Part shown: positions 1-8,066 of the stretch, piece after piece
How the letters are laid out: each line of letters begins with the position of its first letter
How positions within the stretch are numbered: the stretch's first letter is position 1
Source: an uncultured Mucispirillum sp.
GTDB taxonomy: Bacteria > Chrysiogenota > Deferribacteres > Deferribacterales > Mucispirillaceae
Assembly (NCBI GenBank): GCA_944324495.1
Contig: CALUWN010000016.1
Location: 1 to 39,327, forward strand
Reading direction: 5' to 3'
DNA: 39,327 bases
The notes under the pieces: generated by a model
What the model was told of the DNA's origin: nothing
The model's database searches: none
Seen by the model: only the letters and a program-made list of their open reading frames with translations
Made by a program: the position numbers and the translations under genes

Positions 1-75
1 TATTATTTTATTTAAAGAGATTTAACAACCACTTTTTTATTTACTACTTTTTTCGCAATCGTTTTTAGAATTTAC
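1..75. repeat. Left arm of the window-terminal inverted repeat
   Basis: These 75 bases are the exact reverse complement of 39251-39325 at the other end. The match stops sharply at position 75 and reaches the window edge, so the repeat probably continues outside. The right arm from its inner boundary to the edge is 77 bases, a common assembly k-mer size. This suggests the window is a contig ending in a multi-copy repeat. I cannot say which repeat this is (insertion sequence, duplicated gene or other). Confidence 0.9.
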
Positions 76-87
76 TATTCTTTTTCC

Positions 88-116
88 TAGAATATTTTTT
101 TCATATGGTATATAAT
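88..116 (+). promoter_or_regulatory. Probable glmU promoter
   Basis: A perfect -10 box TATAAT lies at 111-116. The only -35 candidate at 17-bp spacing is the weak TAGAAT at 88-93. The promoter lies just inside the terminal repeat and is followed by a GAGGTG ribosome binding site in front of the glmU ATG. Confidence 0.45.
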
Positions 117-150
117 AGTCAAGTATATGTTTATATATTTGAGGTGTTAG

Positions 151-1518
151 ATGTTATCAGTAATTATTTTAGCTGCAGGCAAAGGCACAAGAATGAAATC
201 AGAAAAACCAAAAGTGCTTTTTGAAGCTGCTGGCAAACCTATGATAGATTATACTATTGAGCTTAGCAAATCATTAAATCCTGATAAAATAGTTGTAGTT
301 ACAGGCAATATGGCTGAAACTGTGCAGGAACATTTACGTGATTATTCAATTGATTTTGCACTCCAAAAACAGCAGCGTGGCACAGCAGATGCTGTTATGG
401 CAGCTCAGGATTTTATAGATGATAATGGCAAAGTGCTTATTTTATGTGGTGATATGCCATTAATAAAAGAAGAAACTATTAAAGGATTTATTGAAAGTGT
501 TACTGAAAAAATAGCTTTTATTAGTGTGAAAATGAAACAGCCTAAAGGCTATGGCAGAGTTGTACGTGCTTCTGATAATAAAGTTTTAAAAATTGTAGAA
601 GAAAAAGATGCAAACGAATATGAAAAGCGTATAAATGAAGTAAATACTGGCGTTTATTTATGCGATGGGGAAGAATTAAAAAAACGTCTTGCTTTAATTG
701 ATAATAATAACGCACAAAATGAATTTTACTTAACTGATATAGTGCGTGATGGTGCTGAAGCATATTTGACAGAAGATGAAGATGAATTTATGGGTGTAAA
801 TGACAGAATACAGCTTTGCACTGCTTCTAAAATATTATATAAAAACCGTGCTGAAAAATATATGCTTAATGGTGTTTCTATTTTAGACCCAAATTCATGC
901 TATATTGATGACGGTGTTTTAATTGGCAGGGATACTGTCATCTACCCTAATGTCTTTTTAGAAAACAATACTAAAATAGATAGAAATGTTGTTATACGCT
1001 CAGGCTGCCGCTTAAATAAAGCAGTAGTTGAAGAAAATGTAGAAATAAAAGATAACACTTTAATTGAAGATTCTTTTATTGGCTCTGGCTCATCAGTTGG
1101 ACCTATGGCTCATTTACGCCCTGGCTCATACCTTGAAAAAGATAATAAAGTAGGCAATTTTGTTGAACTTAAAAAGGCAAAAATGGGTGAAGGCTCAAAA
1201 GCAAGCCACCTTACTTATTTAGGTGATGCTGAAATCGGTAAAAATGTAAATATTGGCTGCGGCACAATTACCTGCAATTATGACGGATATAATAAATATA
1301 AAACTATAATTGATGATAATGTTTTTATAGGCAGCGATACACAGCTTGTTGCTCCTGTAAAAATTGGTAAAAATGTACTTGTAGCAGCAGGCAGCACTAT
1401 TACAAAAGATATTGAAGATAATGGACTTGCAATATCACGTACTCCACAAAATAATGTGGCAAATAAAGGCAAGGAAATAATGGATAAAAACAAAGCTAAA
1501 AAAGAAAGTAAAAAGTAG
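151..1518 (+). CDS. glmU: Bifunctional UDP-GlcNAc pyrophosphorylase / glucosamine-1-phosphate N-acetyltransferase
   Basis: GlmU makes UDP-N-acetylglucosamine, the precursor of peptidoglycan and LPS, in two steps: acetylation of glucosamine-1-phosphate and then uridylylation. The 455-residue length is normal for the family. The N-terminus carries the nucleotidyltransferase signature LAAGKGTRMKSEKPK at residues 7-21. The C-terminal half is a left-handed beta-helix with hexapeptide repeats and typical acetyltransferase segments such as GPMAHLRPGS, KASHLTYLGD and GCGTITCNYDG. The start ATG is preceded by GAGGTG. The ClC transporter gene begins 9 bp after the stop, so the two are probably co-transcribed. 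The C-terminal tail is short and lysine-rich. Confidence 0.97.
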   Translation: MLSVIILAAGKGTRMKSEKPKVLFEAAGKPMIDYTIELSKSLNPDKIVVVTGNMAETVQEHLRDYSIDFALQKQQRGTADAVMAAQDFIDDNGKVLILCGDMPLIKEETIKGFIESVTEKIAFISVKMKQPKGYGRVVRASDNKVLKIVEEKDANEYEKRINEVNTGVYLCDGEELKKRLALIDNNNAQNEFYLTDIVRDGAEAYLTEDEDEFMGVNDRIQLCTASKILYKNRAEKYMLNGVSILDPNSCYIDDGVLIGRDTVIYPNVFLENNTKIDRNVVIRSGCRLNKAVVEENVEIKDNTLIEDSFIGSGSSVGPMAHLRPGSYLEKDNKVGNFVELKKAKMGEGSKASHLTYLGDAEIGKNVNIGCGTITCNYDGYNKYKTIIDDNVFIGSDTQLVAPVKIGKNVLVAAGSTITKDIEDNGLAISRTPQNNVANKGKEIMDKNKAKKESKK

Positions 1519-1527
1519 GTTTATAGA

Positions 1528-3282
1528 TTGAAAATAGTAAATTATATACGCTCTAAATTTAGCTACCTAATTACTAAATATGAAGAAGTAGTAATATTAA
1601 CGGTTGCTGTTGCCATAGGAGTAGCAGCAGGGTTTGGAAATATAATATTTCGCAGCCTTATCCACTTTCTGCAAAAAATATTATACGGTATTGAAAGTGA
1701 AGTTATGCTCTATAACTTACAGGCTGCTTCCAACTGGAAGATTGTTGTTATCCCTGCTTTAGGTGGCTTAGCTGTTGGTATAATCACTACTGTTTTTAAA
1801 TCTAACGTTCATTCTGTGGCAGATGTTATAAAAGCCATATCACTTCACAGAACATTATCACCTGTTACAGCAGTACTTAAAACTATTACATCTGCTATCA
1901 CTTTAGGTACAGGTGGTTCTGCAGGCAGGGAAGGACCAATTATAATGATTGGAGCATCTCTTGGCTCTGCTGTTGGCCAATTTTTTAAATTTTCCCATGT
2001 GAGAATGAGCTCTGCCACTGCCTGCGGTGCAGCAGGTGGTATTGCTGCCACATTTAATGCTCCTATGGGCGGGGCTATGTTTGCAGCTGAAGTATTGCTT
2101 GGAAAATATGGCGTTAAAACATTCAGCCCCTTAATAGTTTCTGCTGTTACAGCAACTGTTATAAGCCGTGCTTATTTTGGTGATGAAATCACAGTTCAAG
2201 CTCCAGAATATGTATTAAAAACTCCACTAGAACTGCCACTTTATGCTTTAATGGGAGTTTTTATTGCCTTTATCAGTGTATTTTTCATTAGGTTTTATTA
2301 TAAAGTGGCTGATGCCTTTGCTGAAATGGATATACCAAAATTTTTAAAACCTGCTATTGGTGGTCTTTTTATGGGTATTATTGCAATATTTTGCATTAAT
2401 ATTATGGGTGTAGGCTATGGCACTATTATAGAAATTTTACAAAATAAAATACCTTGGTATATTTTAATTGTTTTTGTGTTTTTAAAAATTGTGGCTACAT
2501 CATTAACTTTAGGTTCTGGTGGCTCTGGTGGTCAGCTTGTGCCAAGCCTTTTTATTGGTGCTTCTGCTGGCGGTTTTTTTGGCGGTGTATTACATTATTT
2601 ATTTCCCGGGTTTGCTGGAAACCCAGAAACTTATGCACTTGTGGGAATGGGAGCTATGCTTGCTGCTGTTATTAGAGCCCCTATTACTTCCATATTAATT
2701 CTTTTTGAAATAACTCAAAGCTACCATATTGTGCTTCCTGTTATGGTTACATGTATTATAGCTAACCTTATATCATCCCGTATTGAAAAGGACAGTATGT
2801 TTACATACAGCCTAAGCCGTGCAGGGTTTAATATTGACCATGGTATAGAAAAAAGTATATTAGAATCCATTAAAGTTAAAGATATTATGCTTACAGATAT
2901 TATAGCTTTTAATGATAATACCCCATTATGCGAAATTAAAAAATCTATTGAGAAAAAACCTCATGCTTATTTTCCTGTGGTTGATGATAAGGGGTATTTA
3001 ACTGGGGTTATATCTCTAAATGACTTAAAAGATGAAATATTTAGTGGAAAAAATATAGAAACTACTTTAGCGAAAGACTTTGGCGCAAGAAGGAATATAA
3101 TAACAGTATCACCTGAAGAAACTTTAGAGCAGGCCATGCGTGATTTTGGTATTAAAGAAGTAGGTGATTTACCAGTTGTAGAAATAGAAGAAAACGGTAT
3201 GAAGCTTGTAGGGCTTTTACGTAGAAGCGATATTATTATTGCTTATAACAAAAAAGTTGTAGATTTTGAACCAGATAAATAA
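1528..3282 (+). CDS. ClC-family chloride channel/antiporter with C-terminal CBS pair
   Basis: This is a 584-residue inner-membrane protein: a ClC transport domain of many hydrophobic segments (about residues 18-430) followed by two CBS domains (about 445-575), which in other ClC proteins bind nucleotides and regulate transport. The signature GREGP with the gating glutamate lies within TGGSAGREGP. The later motif GGSGGQLVPSLFIGA is also typical. The usual first selectivity motif (GxGxPE) is replaced by SNVHSVADVI, so ion selectivity may differ. The start is TTG at 1528, 9 bp after glmU, with a weak AGTAGG ribosome binding site; no earlier ATG fits. The physiological ion is unknown. Confidence 0.93.
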   Translation: MKIVNYIRSKFSYLITKYEEVVILTVAVAIGVAAGFGNIIFRSLIHFLQKILYGIESEVMLYNLQAASNWKIVVIPALGGLAVGIITTVFKSNVHSVADVIKAISLHRTLSPVTAVLKTITSAITLGTGGSAGREGPIIMIGASLGSAVGQFFKFSHVRMSSATACGAAGGIAATFNAPMGGAMFAAEVLLGKYGVKTFSPLIVSAVTATVISRAYFGDEITVQAPEYVLKTPLELPLYALMGVFIAFISVFFIRFYYKVADAFAEMDIPKFLKPAIGGLFMGIIAIFCINIMGVGYGTIIEILQNKIPWYILIVFVFLKIVATSLTLGSGGSGGQLVPSLFIGASAGGFFGGVLHYLFPGFAGNPETYALVGMGAMLAAVIRAPITSILILFEITQSYHIVLPVMVTCIIANLISSRIEKDSMFTYSLSRAGFNIDHGIEKSILESIKVKDIMLTDIIAFNDNTPLCEIKKSIEKKPHAYFPVVDDKGYLTGVISLNDLKDEIFSGKNIETTLAKDFGARRNIITVSPEETLEQAMRDFGIKEVGDLPVVEIEENGMKLVGLLRRSDIIIAYNKKVVDFEPDK

Positions 3283-3283
3283 A

Positions 3284-3297
3284 GGGGGCAGGCTATT
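3284..3297 (+). promoter_or_regulatory. Strong Shine-Dalgarno in front of an ATT start codon (pcrA)
   Basis: The G run at 3284-3288 follows directly on the clcA stop and precedes ATT at 3295 by six bases. An ATG at 3308 is in the wrong frame. This arrangement decides the helicase start. Rare ATT starts are known from genes such as infC, where they allow IF3-dependent control. Confidence 0.6.
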
Positions 3298-5445
3298 TTT
3301 AACGTAGATGAAGATTTAAACCAAAGGCAGGCAGAAGCTGTAAAAACCACCGAAGGTCCTGTACTTGTTTTAGCAGGGGCAGGAACAGGCAAAACAAGGG
3401 TTATTACATACCGTATAGCTCATTTAATAGTTAATAAAAATGTGCCTTCTGGTAATATATTAGCCGTTACTTTTACAAATAAAGCAGCTGAGGAAATGAA
3501 ACACAGGCTGCAGGGGTTAATTGGGCAGCTTTCCAATGCTGTTTGGATGGGTACATTTCACTCAATTTGTTTAAATATTTTACGTAATGAAGCAGAATAT
3601 ATAGGGCTTGCAAAATCTTTTTCTGTAATAGACCAAGAAGACAGGCTTTCCCTTATACGCCAGATACTTAAAAGCTTAAATATTGATACAACGCAATTTA
3701 AACCAAAAGCATATCTGCACGCTATAAGCTCATATAAAAATACAGAAAATTATGCAAGAAATGATGAAATAGAAGAAAACTATCATATGCTTAAAACTGT
3801 ATTTCAAGCATACCAAAAAGAATTAGAACTTCAAAGGCTTGTAGATTTTGATGATATGATATCATTATGTGTTCGTCTTTTTAATACCTTTCCTAATGTG
3901 CTTGAAAAATATAAAGAACTTTATAAATACATATTAGTAGATGAATATCAGGATACAAATGCTGTACAGTTTAGGCTTTTATATATGCTTGCAGGGGAAG
4001 ACGGCAATTTATGTGTTGTTGGTGATGATGACCAGTCAATTTATGGCTGGCGTGGAGCGGAAGTTAGAAATATTTTAGAGTTTGATAAAGTATTTAAAAA
4101 CGTGCAGGAAATTAAGTTAGAAGGTAATTACAGAAGTGGCAAAAGTATATTATCTATTGCAAATAGACTTATAGAAAATAACACATACAGGCGTGGAAAA
4201 ACTTTAGAAGCAAGCTCAGATAAGGAAGCAGAAGTTAGAAAATTTGAATTTACTAATGAATATGAAGAAGCAGAATTTGCAGCTGGTACAATTTTAAAAA
4301 AAATAGAAGATGATGGCATAAACCCTGCTGATATTGCCATACTTTATAGAACTAATGCCCAATCCCTAAATTTTGAACGAGCATTAAAAATGAAAAATAT
4401 ACCTCATAAAGTTGTGGGAAATATTGGCTTTTACCAACGCAGGGAAGTAAAAGATATACTTTCTTACTTAAAATTTTCCAGTAATAAAAGGGATACACAG
4501 TCATTTATTAGAAGTATAACCACCCCAAAACGTGGGATTGGTAACTCATCTATTGATAAAATATTATCTTATGCAGAAGATAATGATATTGATATTATGC
4601 AGGCTTTAAATGCTGATTTAAAATTCCTTGCAAAACACAGAGCCACTATTGAGCGATATATTGCAATTATTAATAAAACAGAAGAAATACACTCAATCCC
4701 TGAAAAAATAAAATATATAATTGATGCCCTAAATTATAAAGAATATTTAAAAGGGCTCGGTGAAGAAGCTGATGTAATAGACAGGAAAATGGAAAACTTA
4801 GATGAGCTTGTATCTGATGCTGTCCGTTTTGAAGAATCAAGCGGCTCATCATTACAGGACTTTTTAGCAAGTGCTGCCCTTGTTACTTCCAGTGATGAAG
4901 ATGCAGAACATTCTGTAAAGCTGATGACAATGCACGCTGCAAAAGGGCTTGAGTTTAAAATAGTATTTCTTACAGGCCTTGAAGAAGGGCTTTTTCCACT
5001 TGGTAACAGCGAGGGAGAAACAAATATTGAAGAAGAACGCAGGCTGTGTTATGTGGGCATAACTCGTGCTATGGAAACATTATATATTACAAGGGCAAGA
5101 AACAGATTAAGACGTGACAGGCATAACCATGCTGATGCTTCAAGGTTTTTAGGTGAACTGCAATATGGTGCTGCCTTTAAATTTAATAAAGGTACAACAC
5201 AAAATACATTTACTAATATTAATGGAAAATATGCAGATTATATAAAAAGTACTACCAATTCTCAAAAGAAAGAGTATAATAATAGTAGTGCTGTTTTTGC
5301 TCCTTCTGCAAAAGTAAGACATTCTGTATTTGGTGAGGGTGTTGTACTTTTCAGTGAGGGAAGCGGAAATGAAGAAAAAGTGACAGTACACTTTAAAAAA
5401 GCAGGTATTAAAAAGATTATTGCTGAGTTTTTAGAGCCTGCATAA
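3295..5445 (+). CDS. pcrA: UvrD/PcrA-type superfamily 1 DNA helicase, apparent ATT start
   Basis: This is an ATP-dependent 3'-5' helicase for DNA repair and clearing of replication conflicts. From 3295 it encodes about 716 residues, the usual PcrA length. The Walker A motif AGAGTGKT lies at about residues 27-34. It is followed by helicase motifs AVTFTNKAAEEM, DEYQDTN, GDDDQSIYGWRGA, NYRSG, TMHAAKGLEF and YVGITRAME. A Tudor-like tail (VRHSVFGEGVV) closes the protein, as in PcrA. The frame is closed by the clcA stop at 3280-3282. Between that stop and Walker A it contains no ATG, GTG or TTG; the first standard start is GTG at 3442, which would delete Walker A. A strong AGGGGG site sits 7 bases before ATT at 3295, so ATT is the likely start. 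Confidence 0.92.
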   Translation: MFNVDEDLNQRQAEAVKTTEGPVLVLAGAGTGKTRVITYRIAHLIVNKNVPSGNILAVTFTNKAAEEMKHRLQGLIGQLSNAVWMGTFHSICLNILRNEAEYIGLAKSFSVIDQEDRLSLIRQILKSLNIDTTQFKPKAYLHAISSYKNTENYARNDEIEENYHMLKTVFQAYQKELELQRLVDFDDMISLCVRLFNTFPNVLEKYKELYKYILVDEYQDTNAVQFRLLYMLAGEDGNLCVVGDDDQSIYGWRGAEVRNILEFDKVFKNVQEIKLEGNYRSGKSILSIANRLIENNTYRRGKTLEASSDKEAEVRKFEFTNEYEEAEFAAGTILKKIEDDGINPADIAILYRTNAQSLNFERALKMKNIPHKVVGNIGFYQRREVKDILSYLKFSSNKRDTQSFIRSITTPKRGIGNSSIDKILSYAEDNDIDIMQALNADLKFLAKHRATIERYIAIINKTEEIHSIPEKIKYIIDALNYKEYLKGLGEEADVIDRKMENLDELVSDAVRFEESSGSSLQDFLASAALVTSSDEDAEHSVKLMTMHAAKGLEFKIVFLTGLEEGLFPLGNSEGETNIEEERRLCYVGITRAMETLYITRARNRLRRDRHNHADASRFLGELQYGAAFKFNKGTTQNTFTNINGKYADYIKSTTNSQKKEYNNSSAVFAPSAKVRHSVFGEGVVLFSEGSGNEEKVTVHFKKAGIKKIIAEFLEPA

Positions 5446-5487
5446 TAAAAGTAAGACATAATTAATTATGTATATATGGAGGAAATT

Positions 5488-5889
5488 ATGTTACTGAAAA
5501 AAATTGACCACATTGGCGTAGCTGTTAAATCTATTGAAGCTGCACTGCCATTTTACAAAGCTATGGGTGCTGATGTAAACCATATAGAAGAAGTGCCAAG
5601 CCAAAAAGTTAAAACTGCTTTTATTAAAATAGGTGAAACTACTATTGAGCTTGTTGAAGCTACATCACCTGACAGCCCTATTGCTAAATATTTAGAAAAA
5701 AATAGAGAAGGACTTCACCACATTTGCTATGAAGTAGAAGATGTGGCTGCCTGCTTAAATGAACTTAAAGCTGATAATATACCATTAATTGATAATGAAC
5801 CAAAAGTAGGTGCACACAATATGCTTGTTGCATTTGTTCACCCCAAAGGCAATAACGGTGTATTAACTGAACTTGCCCAACATCAATAA
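5488..5889 (+). CDS. mce: Methylmalonyl-CoA epimerase
   Basis: A 133-residue glyoxalase/VOC-fold enzyme that interconverts the (R) and (S) epimers of methylmalonyl-CoA in propionate and succinate metabolism. Diagnostic segments are KIDHIGVAVKSIE at the N-terminus (first metal-binding histidine), the mid-protein GETTIELVEATSPDSPIAKY, GLHHICYEVEDV (second histidine) and the C-terminal NGVLTEL glutamate. I start at the ATG at 5488 because it follows GGAGG with correct spacing; the in-frame ATG at 5476 overlaps that site. No mutase gene is visible in the window. Confidence 0.93.
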   Translation: MLLKKIDHIGVAVKSIEAALPFYKAMGADVNHIEEVPSQKVKTAFIKIGETTIELVEATSPDSPIAKYLEKNREGLHHICYEVEDVAACLNELKADNIPLIDNEPKVGAHNMLVAFVHPKGNNGVLTELAQHQ

Positions 5890-5897
5890 ATCAGTAT

Positions 5898-5928
5898 TAT
5901 CCCAAGCGCGTAAACTACGCTTGGGATA
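5898..5928 (+). terminator. Hairpin after mce
   Basis: An 11-bp perfect stem (TATCCCAAGCG with CGCTTGGGATA) closes a 9-base loop nine bases after the mce stop. No run of T follows on the plus strand, so it may be a weak terminator or a processing or stability hairpin separating the helicase-mce part from the glycan-type genes downstream. Confidence 0.55.
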
Positions 5929-5947
5929 TATAATAAATGGGGACTAT

Positions 5948-6136
5948 ATGAAAAAAAATTTAGTAATTTTTCTTTTATTATTTCTTTTTGTTACTACAAT
6001 TAGCGATGCTTATGCATACATTAGACCAGGTGCTGGTAATGATTTAATACAAATTATAATTTCTGCTGTTGCAGGTATTGGTGCTTTTTTTAAAAATATA
6101 GCTAATAAAATTAAAGGTATTTTTATTAGGAAATAA
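5948..6136 (+). CDS. Small YIxPGxG membrane peptide
   Basis: A 62-residue protein starting at the ATG at 5948, which follows a GGGG ribosome binding site. It has a hydrophobic signal-like N-terminus (about residues 4-22, ending DAYA) and then the motif YIRPGAGNDLIQ. A second hydrophobic helix (about residues 33-51) and a basic tail KIKGIFIRK follow. Small proteins with a YIxPGxG motif and this two-segment layout are often found beside membrane sulfatase-like and glycan genes. The gene ends 6 bp before such an enzyme. The role is unknown; a small partner of the sulfatase is possible. A longer reading from 5873 would overlap mce and is not supported. Confidence 0.75.
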   Translation: MKKNLVIFLLLFLFVTTISDAYAYIRPGAGNDLIQIIISAVAGIGAFFKNIANKIKGIFIRK

Positions 6137-6142
6137 GCAGCA

Positions 6143-7678
6143 ATGATTAATTTTATATACCCTTTACTCTATGCTTTAATCCCTGTTTTTGTTTTTTATA
6201 ATAAAAATATTGGGGAAGTTAGAAGCAAAGATTTTGTAAAATTAGTATTTTATTGTATAATAATTTATAGCTTAATATATTTTGTTTTATATAAAGCTTT
6301 ATTATTGATTAACCAAAACTTACAGCTGACTATTCATAGTATTACAGGAGCTGTTATTTTTTATATGCTGATATTATTTTATACCCCATGGTATAAAATA
6401 AATCGTTTTAAATCAAGATATGCATATCAATATTTTATTAAATATATACTATATCTTGTTTTAGTATGCTCTATTGCTTATTTTAACTCGGTTTTACCCA
6501 TAATACTTACTGTTGTATTGAGTTTAATTTTACTTTTAAATCTTGTATATTTAACCCAAAATTATACATCAAAAAATAATTTAAGTCATATTAATAATAG
6601 AACAGAGATGAAAGCTGAAAGAGATAAACCTGATATTTACCATATTATTTTAGATTCATATATTGGCAATAAAGGACTTTTAGATATAGCCAAATATGAT
6701 AACACATCTTTTGAAAATCAATTGAAAAAATTAGGGTTTAAAATAGTTGATAATATATATTCAAATTATAATCATACAGCAGCTTCTATTCCATCTATGA
6801 TGAATATGGGCTATACAAATGATTATTTAAATGAAAACGAAAAAAACACAGAAATGTATAGAAAAGAATCACAGCAATATAGATTTATGCGTATTATTCG
6901 TTCTAAAACTGTAGAGATGCTAAAATCAATAGGTTACAAAATATCTGTTAATGGAAGTACTATTTTTACAGAAAAAATATTAGACTTATGCTCTGATATT
7001 ATTGATATATCTGATATACAAAATAATACTGCTTTTAAAAATTTTGTAATAATTAATTTTCTTAAAATGACTATTCTAAGCAGCTTATATATGAAAAAAG
7101 TAAATAATACTGGCCATGCAAAATATCTTATAAATGCATTTGAACATATATATAGTGATTATGGTATTCAGTCACCATATTATTATTTTAATCATATTTT
7201 AGCCCCTCATCCACCATATTGTTTTGACCATGAAGGAAATATTAACAATAAATATGCTGATATGATTGAATTTCCAGAGTTTAGTATGGATACAGTTAAT
7301 GCTTATATTGAACATATGAGGTATATAAACGTGTTAACGTTAAATTCAATGGAAAAACTAATAGCAAAAATTAAAGCAAAAAATAATAAAGCCATTATAT
7401 TAGTGCATGGAGACCATGGGGCACTACTTCAAGAAGCATCTTTAGCAAGATATAACATATTTTTTGCCTATTACACATATGGATATGATAACCAGGAAAT
7501 ATTTCCAAATAATATAACATTAGTAAATATATTTCCAATATTATTTAATAAAATCTTTAAAACTTTTATACCTATACATAAAGATTATTTTTATTATGAA
7601 ACATTAAAAGATTTTACATCTGAATGGGTTGAAACTGATTGTACTGATAAATTAATAGATTATCTTCATGGAGAATAA
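6143..7678 (+). CDS. Membrane-anchored sulfatase / phosphoglycerol-transferase-like enzyme
   Basis: A 511-residue protein with about five transmembrane segments in residues 1-140 and then an alkaline-phosphatase-superfamily domain. Visible motifs are YHIILDSYIGN (metal aspartate), a candidate nucleophile threonine in NYNHTAASIPSMMN, NHILAPHPPYCFDHEGN and ILVHGDHGAL (metal Asp-His). The fold and topology match enzymes that move or remove charged groups on cell-surface polymers (LTA synthase, phosphoethanolamine and related families). The substrate cannot be read from sequence. Together with the YIxPGxG peptide upstream and the Rossmann-like protein downstream it forms a compact operon, probably acting on LPS or another surface glycan. 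Confidence 0.85.
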   Translation: MINFIYPLLYALIPVFVFYNKNIGEVRSKDFVKLVFYCIIIYSLIYFVLYKALLLINQNLQLTIHSITGAVIFYMLILFYTPWYKINRFKSRYAYQYFIKYILYLVLVCSIAYFNSVLPIILTVVLSLILLLNLVYLTQNYTSKNNLSHINNRTEMKAERDKPDIYHIILDSYIGNKGLLDIAKYDNTSFENQLKKLGFKIVDNIYSNYNHTAASIPSMMNMGYTNDYLNENEKNTEMYRKESQQYRFMRIIRSKTVEMLKSIGYKISVNGSTIFTEKILDLCSDIIDISDIQNNTAFKNFVIINFLKMTILSSLYMKKVNNTGHAKYLINAFEHIYSDYGIQSPYYYFNHILAPHPPYCFDHEGNINNKYADMIEFPEFSMDTVNAYIEHMRYINVLTLNSMEKLIAKIKAKNNKAIILVHGDHGALLQEASLARYNIFFAYYTYGYDNQEIFPNNITLVNIFPILFNKIFKTFIPIHKDYFYYETLKDFTSEWVETDCTDKLIDYLHGE

Positions 7679-7682
7679 TAAT

Positions 7683-8066
7683 ATGTCAGTAAGTAAATTT
7701 TTAAATAAAAAAATCATTATTTTTGGTTCATCAAGAGAAGGGCGTATTGTGCTTGATATACTTACTTTATATAATATTATACCTTGCTGCTATATAGATA
7801 ATCATTCAAAAAATATAGGGCTAACAATTAGTAATATTCCTATAAAATCAGTTTCATTTATTAAGGAATTAAATAAAGATGAATATATTATACTTATCCC
7901 TTCTATGTACTACAACGAAATGTACAAACAACTAATGGATATGCAAATACCTAAAACAAATATTTCCAATATAGATATATATTATAAACCACTCAATCTA
8001 TTTGATATACCCTATAAAATGAAATTTTATTTTTTTATGCATAAGTATTTTATAAAAAACAAATAA
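7683..8066 (+). CDS. Small Rossmann-like protein (PglD-N-like)
   Basis: A 127-residue protein. The N-terminal segment KKIIIFGSSREGRIVLDIL is a nucleotide-binding beta-alpha-beta turn, followed by a strand ending CYIDN and later NIPIKS. This resembles the N-terminal domain of PglD-type sugar acyltransferases, but without their beta-helix. I start at the ATG at 7683, eight bases after GGAG; the ATG at 7668 overlaps the sulfatase stop and contains that site. It ends immediately next to the stop codon of the convergent methyltransferase gene, with no bases between them. A sugar-nucleotide role is inferred from the neighbours only. Confidence 0.7.
   Translation: MSVSKFLNKKIIIFGSSREGRIVLDILTLYNIIPCCYIDNHSKNIGLTISNIPIKSVSFIKELNKDEYIILIPSMYYNEMYKQLMDMQIPKTNISNIDIYYKPLNLFDIPYKMKFYFFMHKYFIKNK

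Noticed and set aside
3442-5445. Helicase starting at GTG 3442
   Set aside because: This would remove Walker A and the Q-motif, which are perfectly encoded just upstream in the same frame.
6143-7678. Lipoteichoic acid synthase
   Set aside because: The fold is shared, but the abundant lipobox proteins point to an outer-membrane organism, so a teichoic acid role is not supported.
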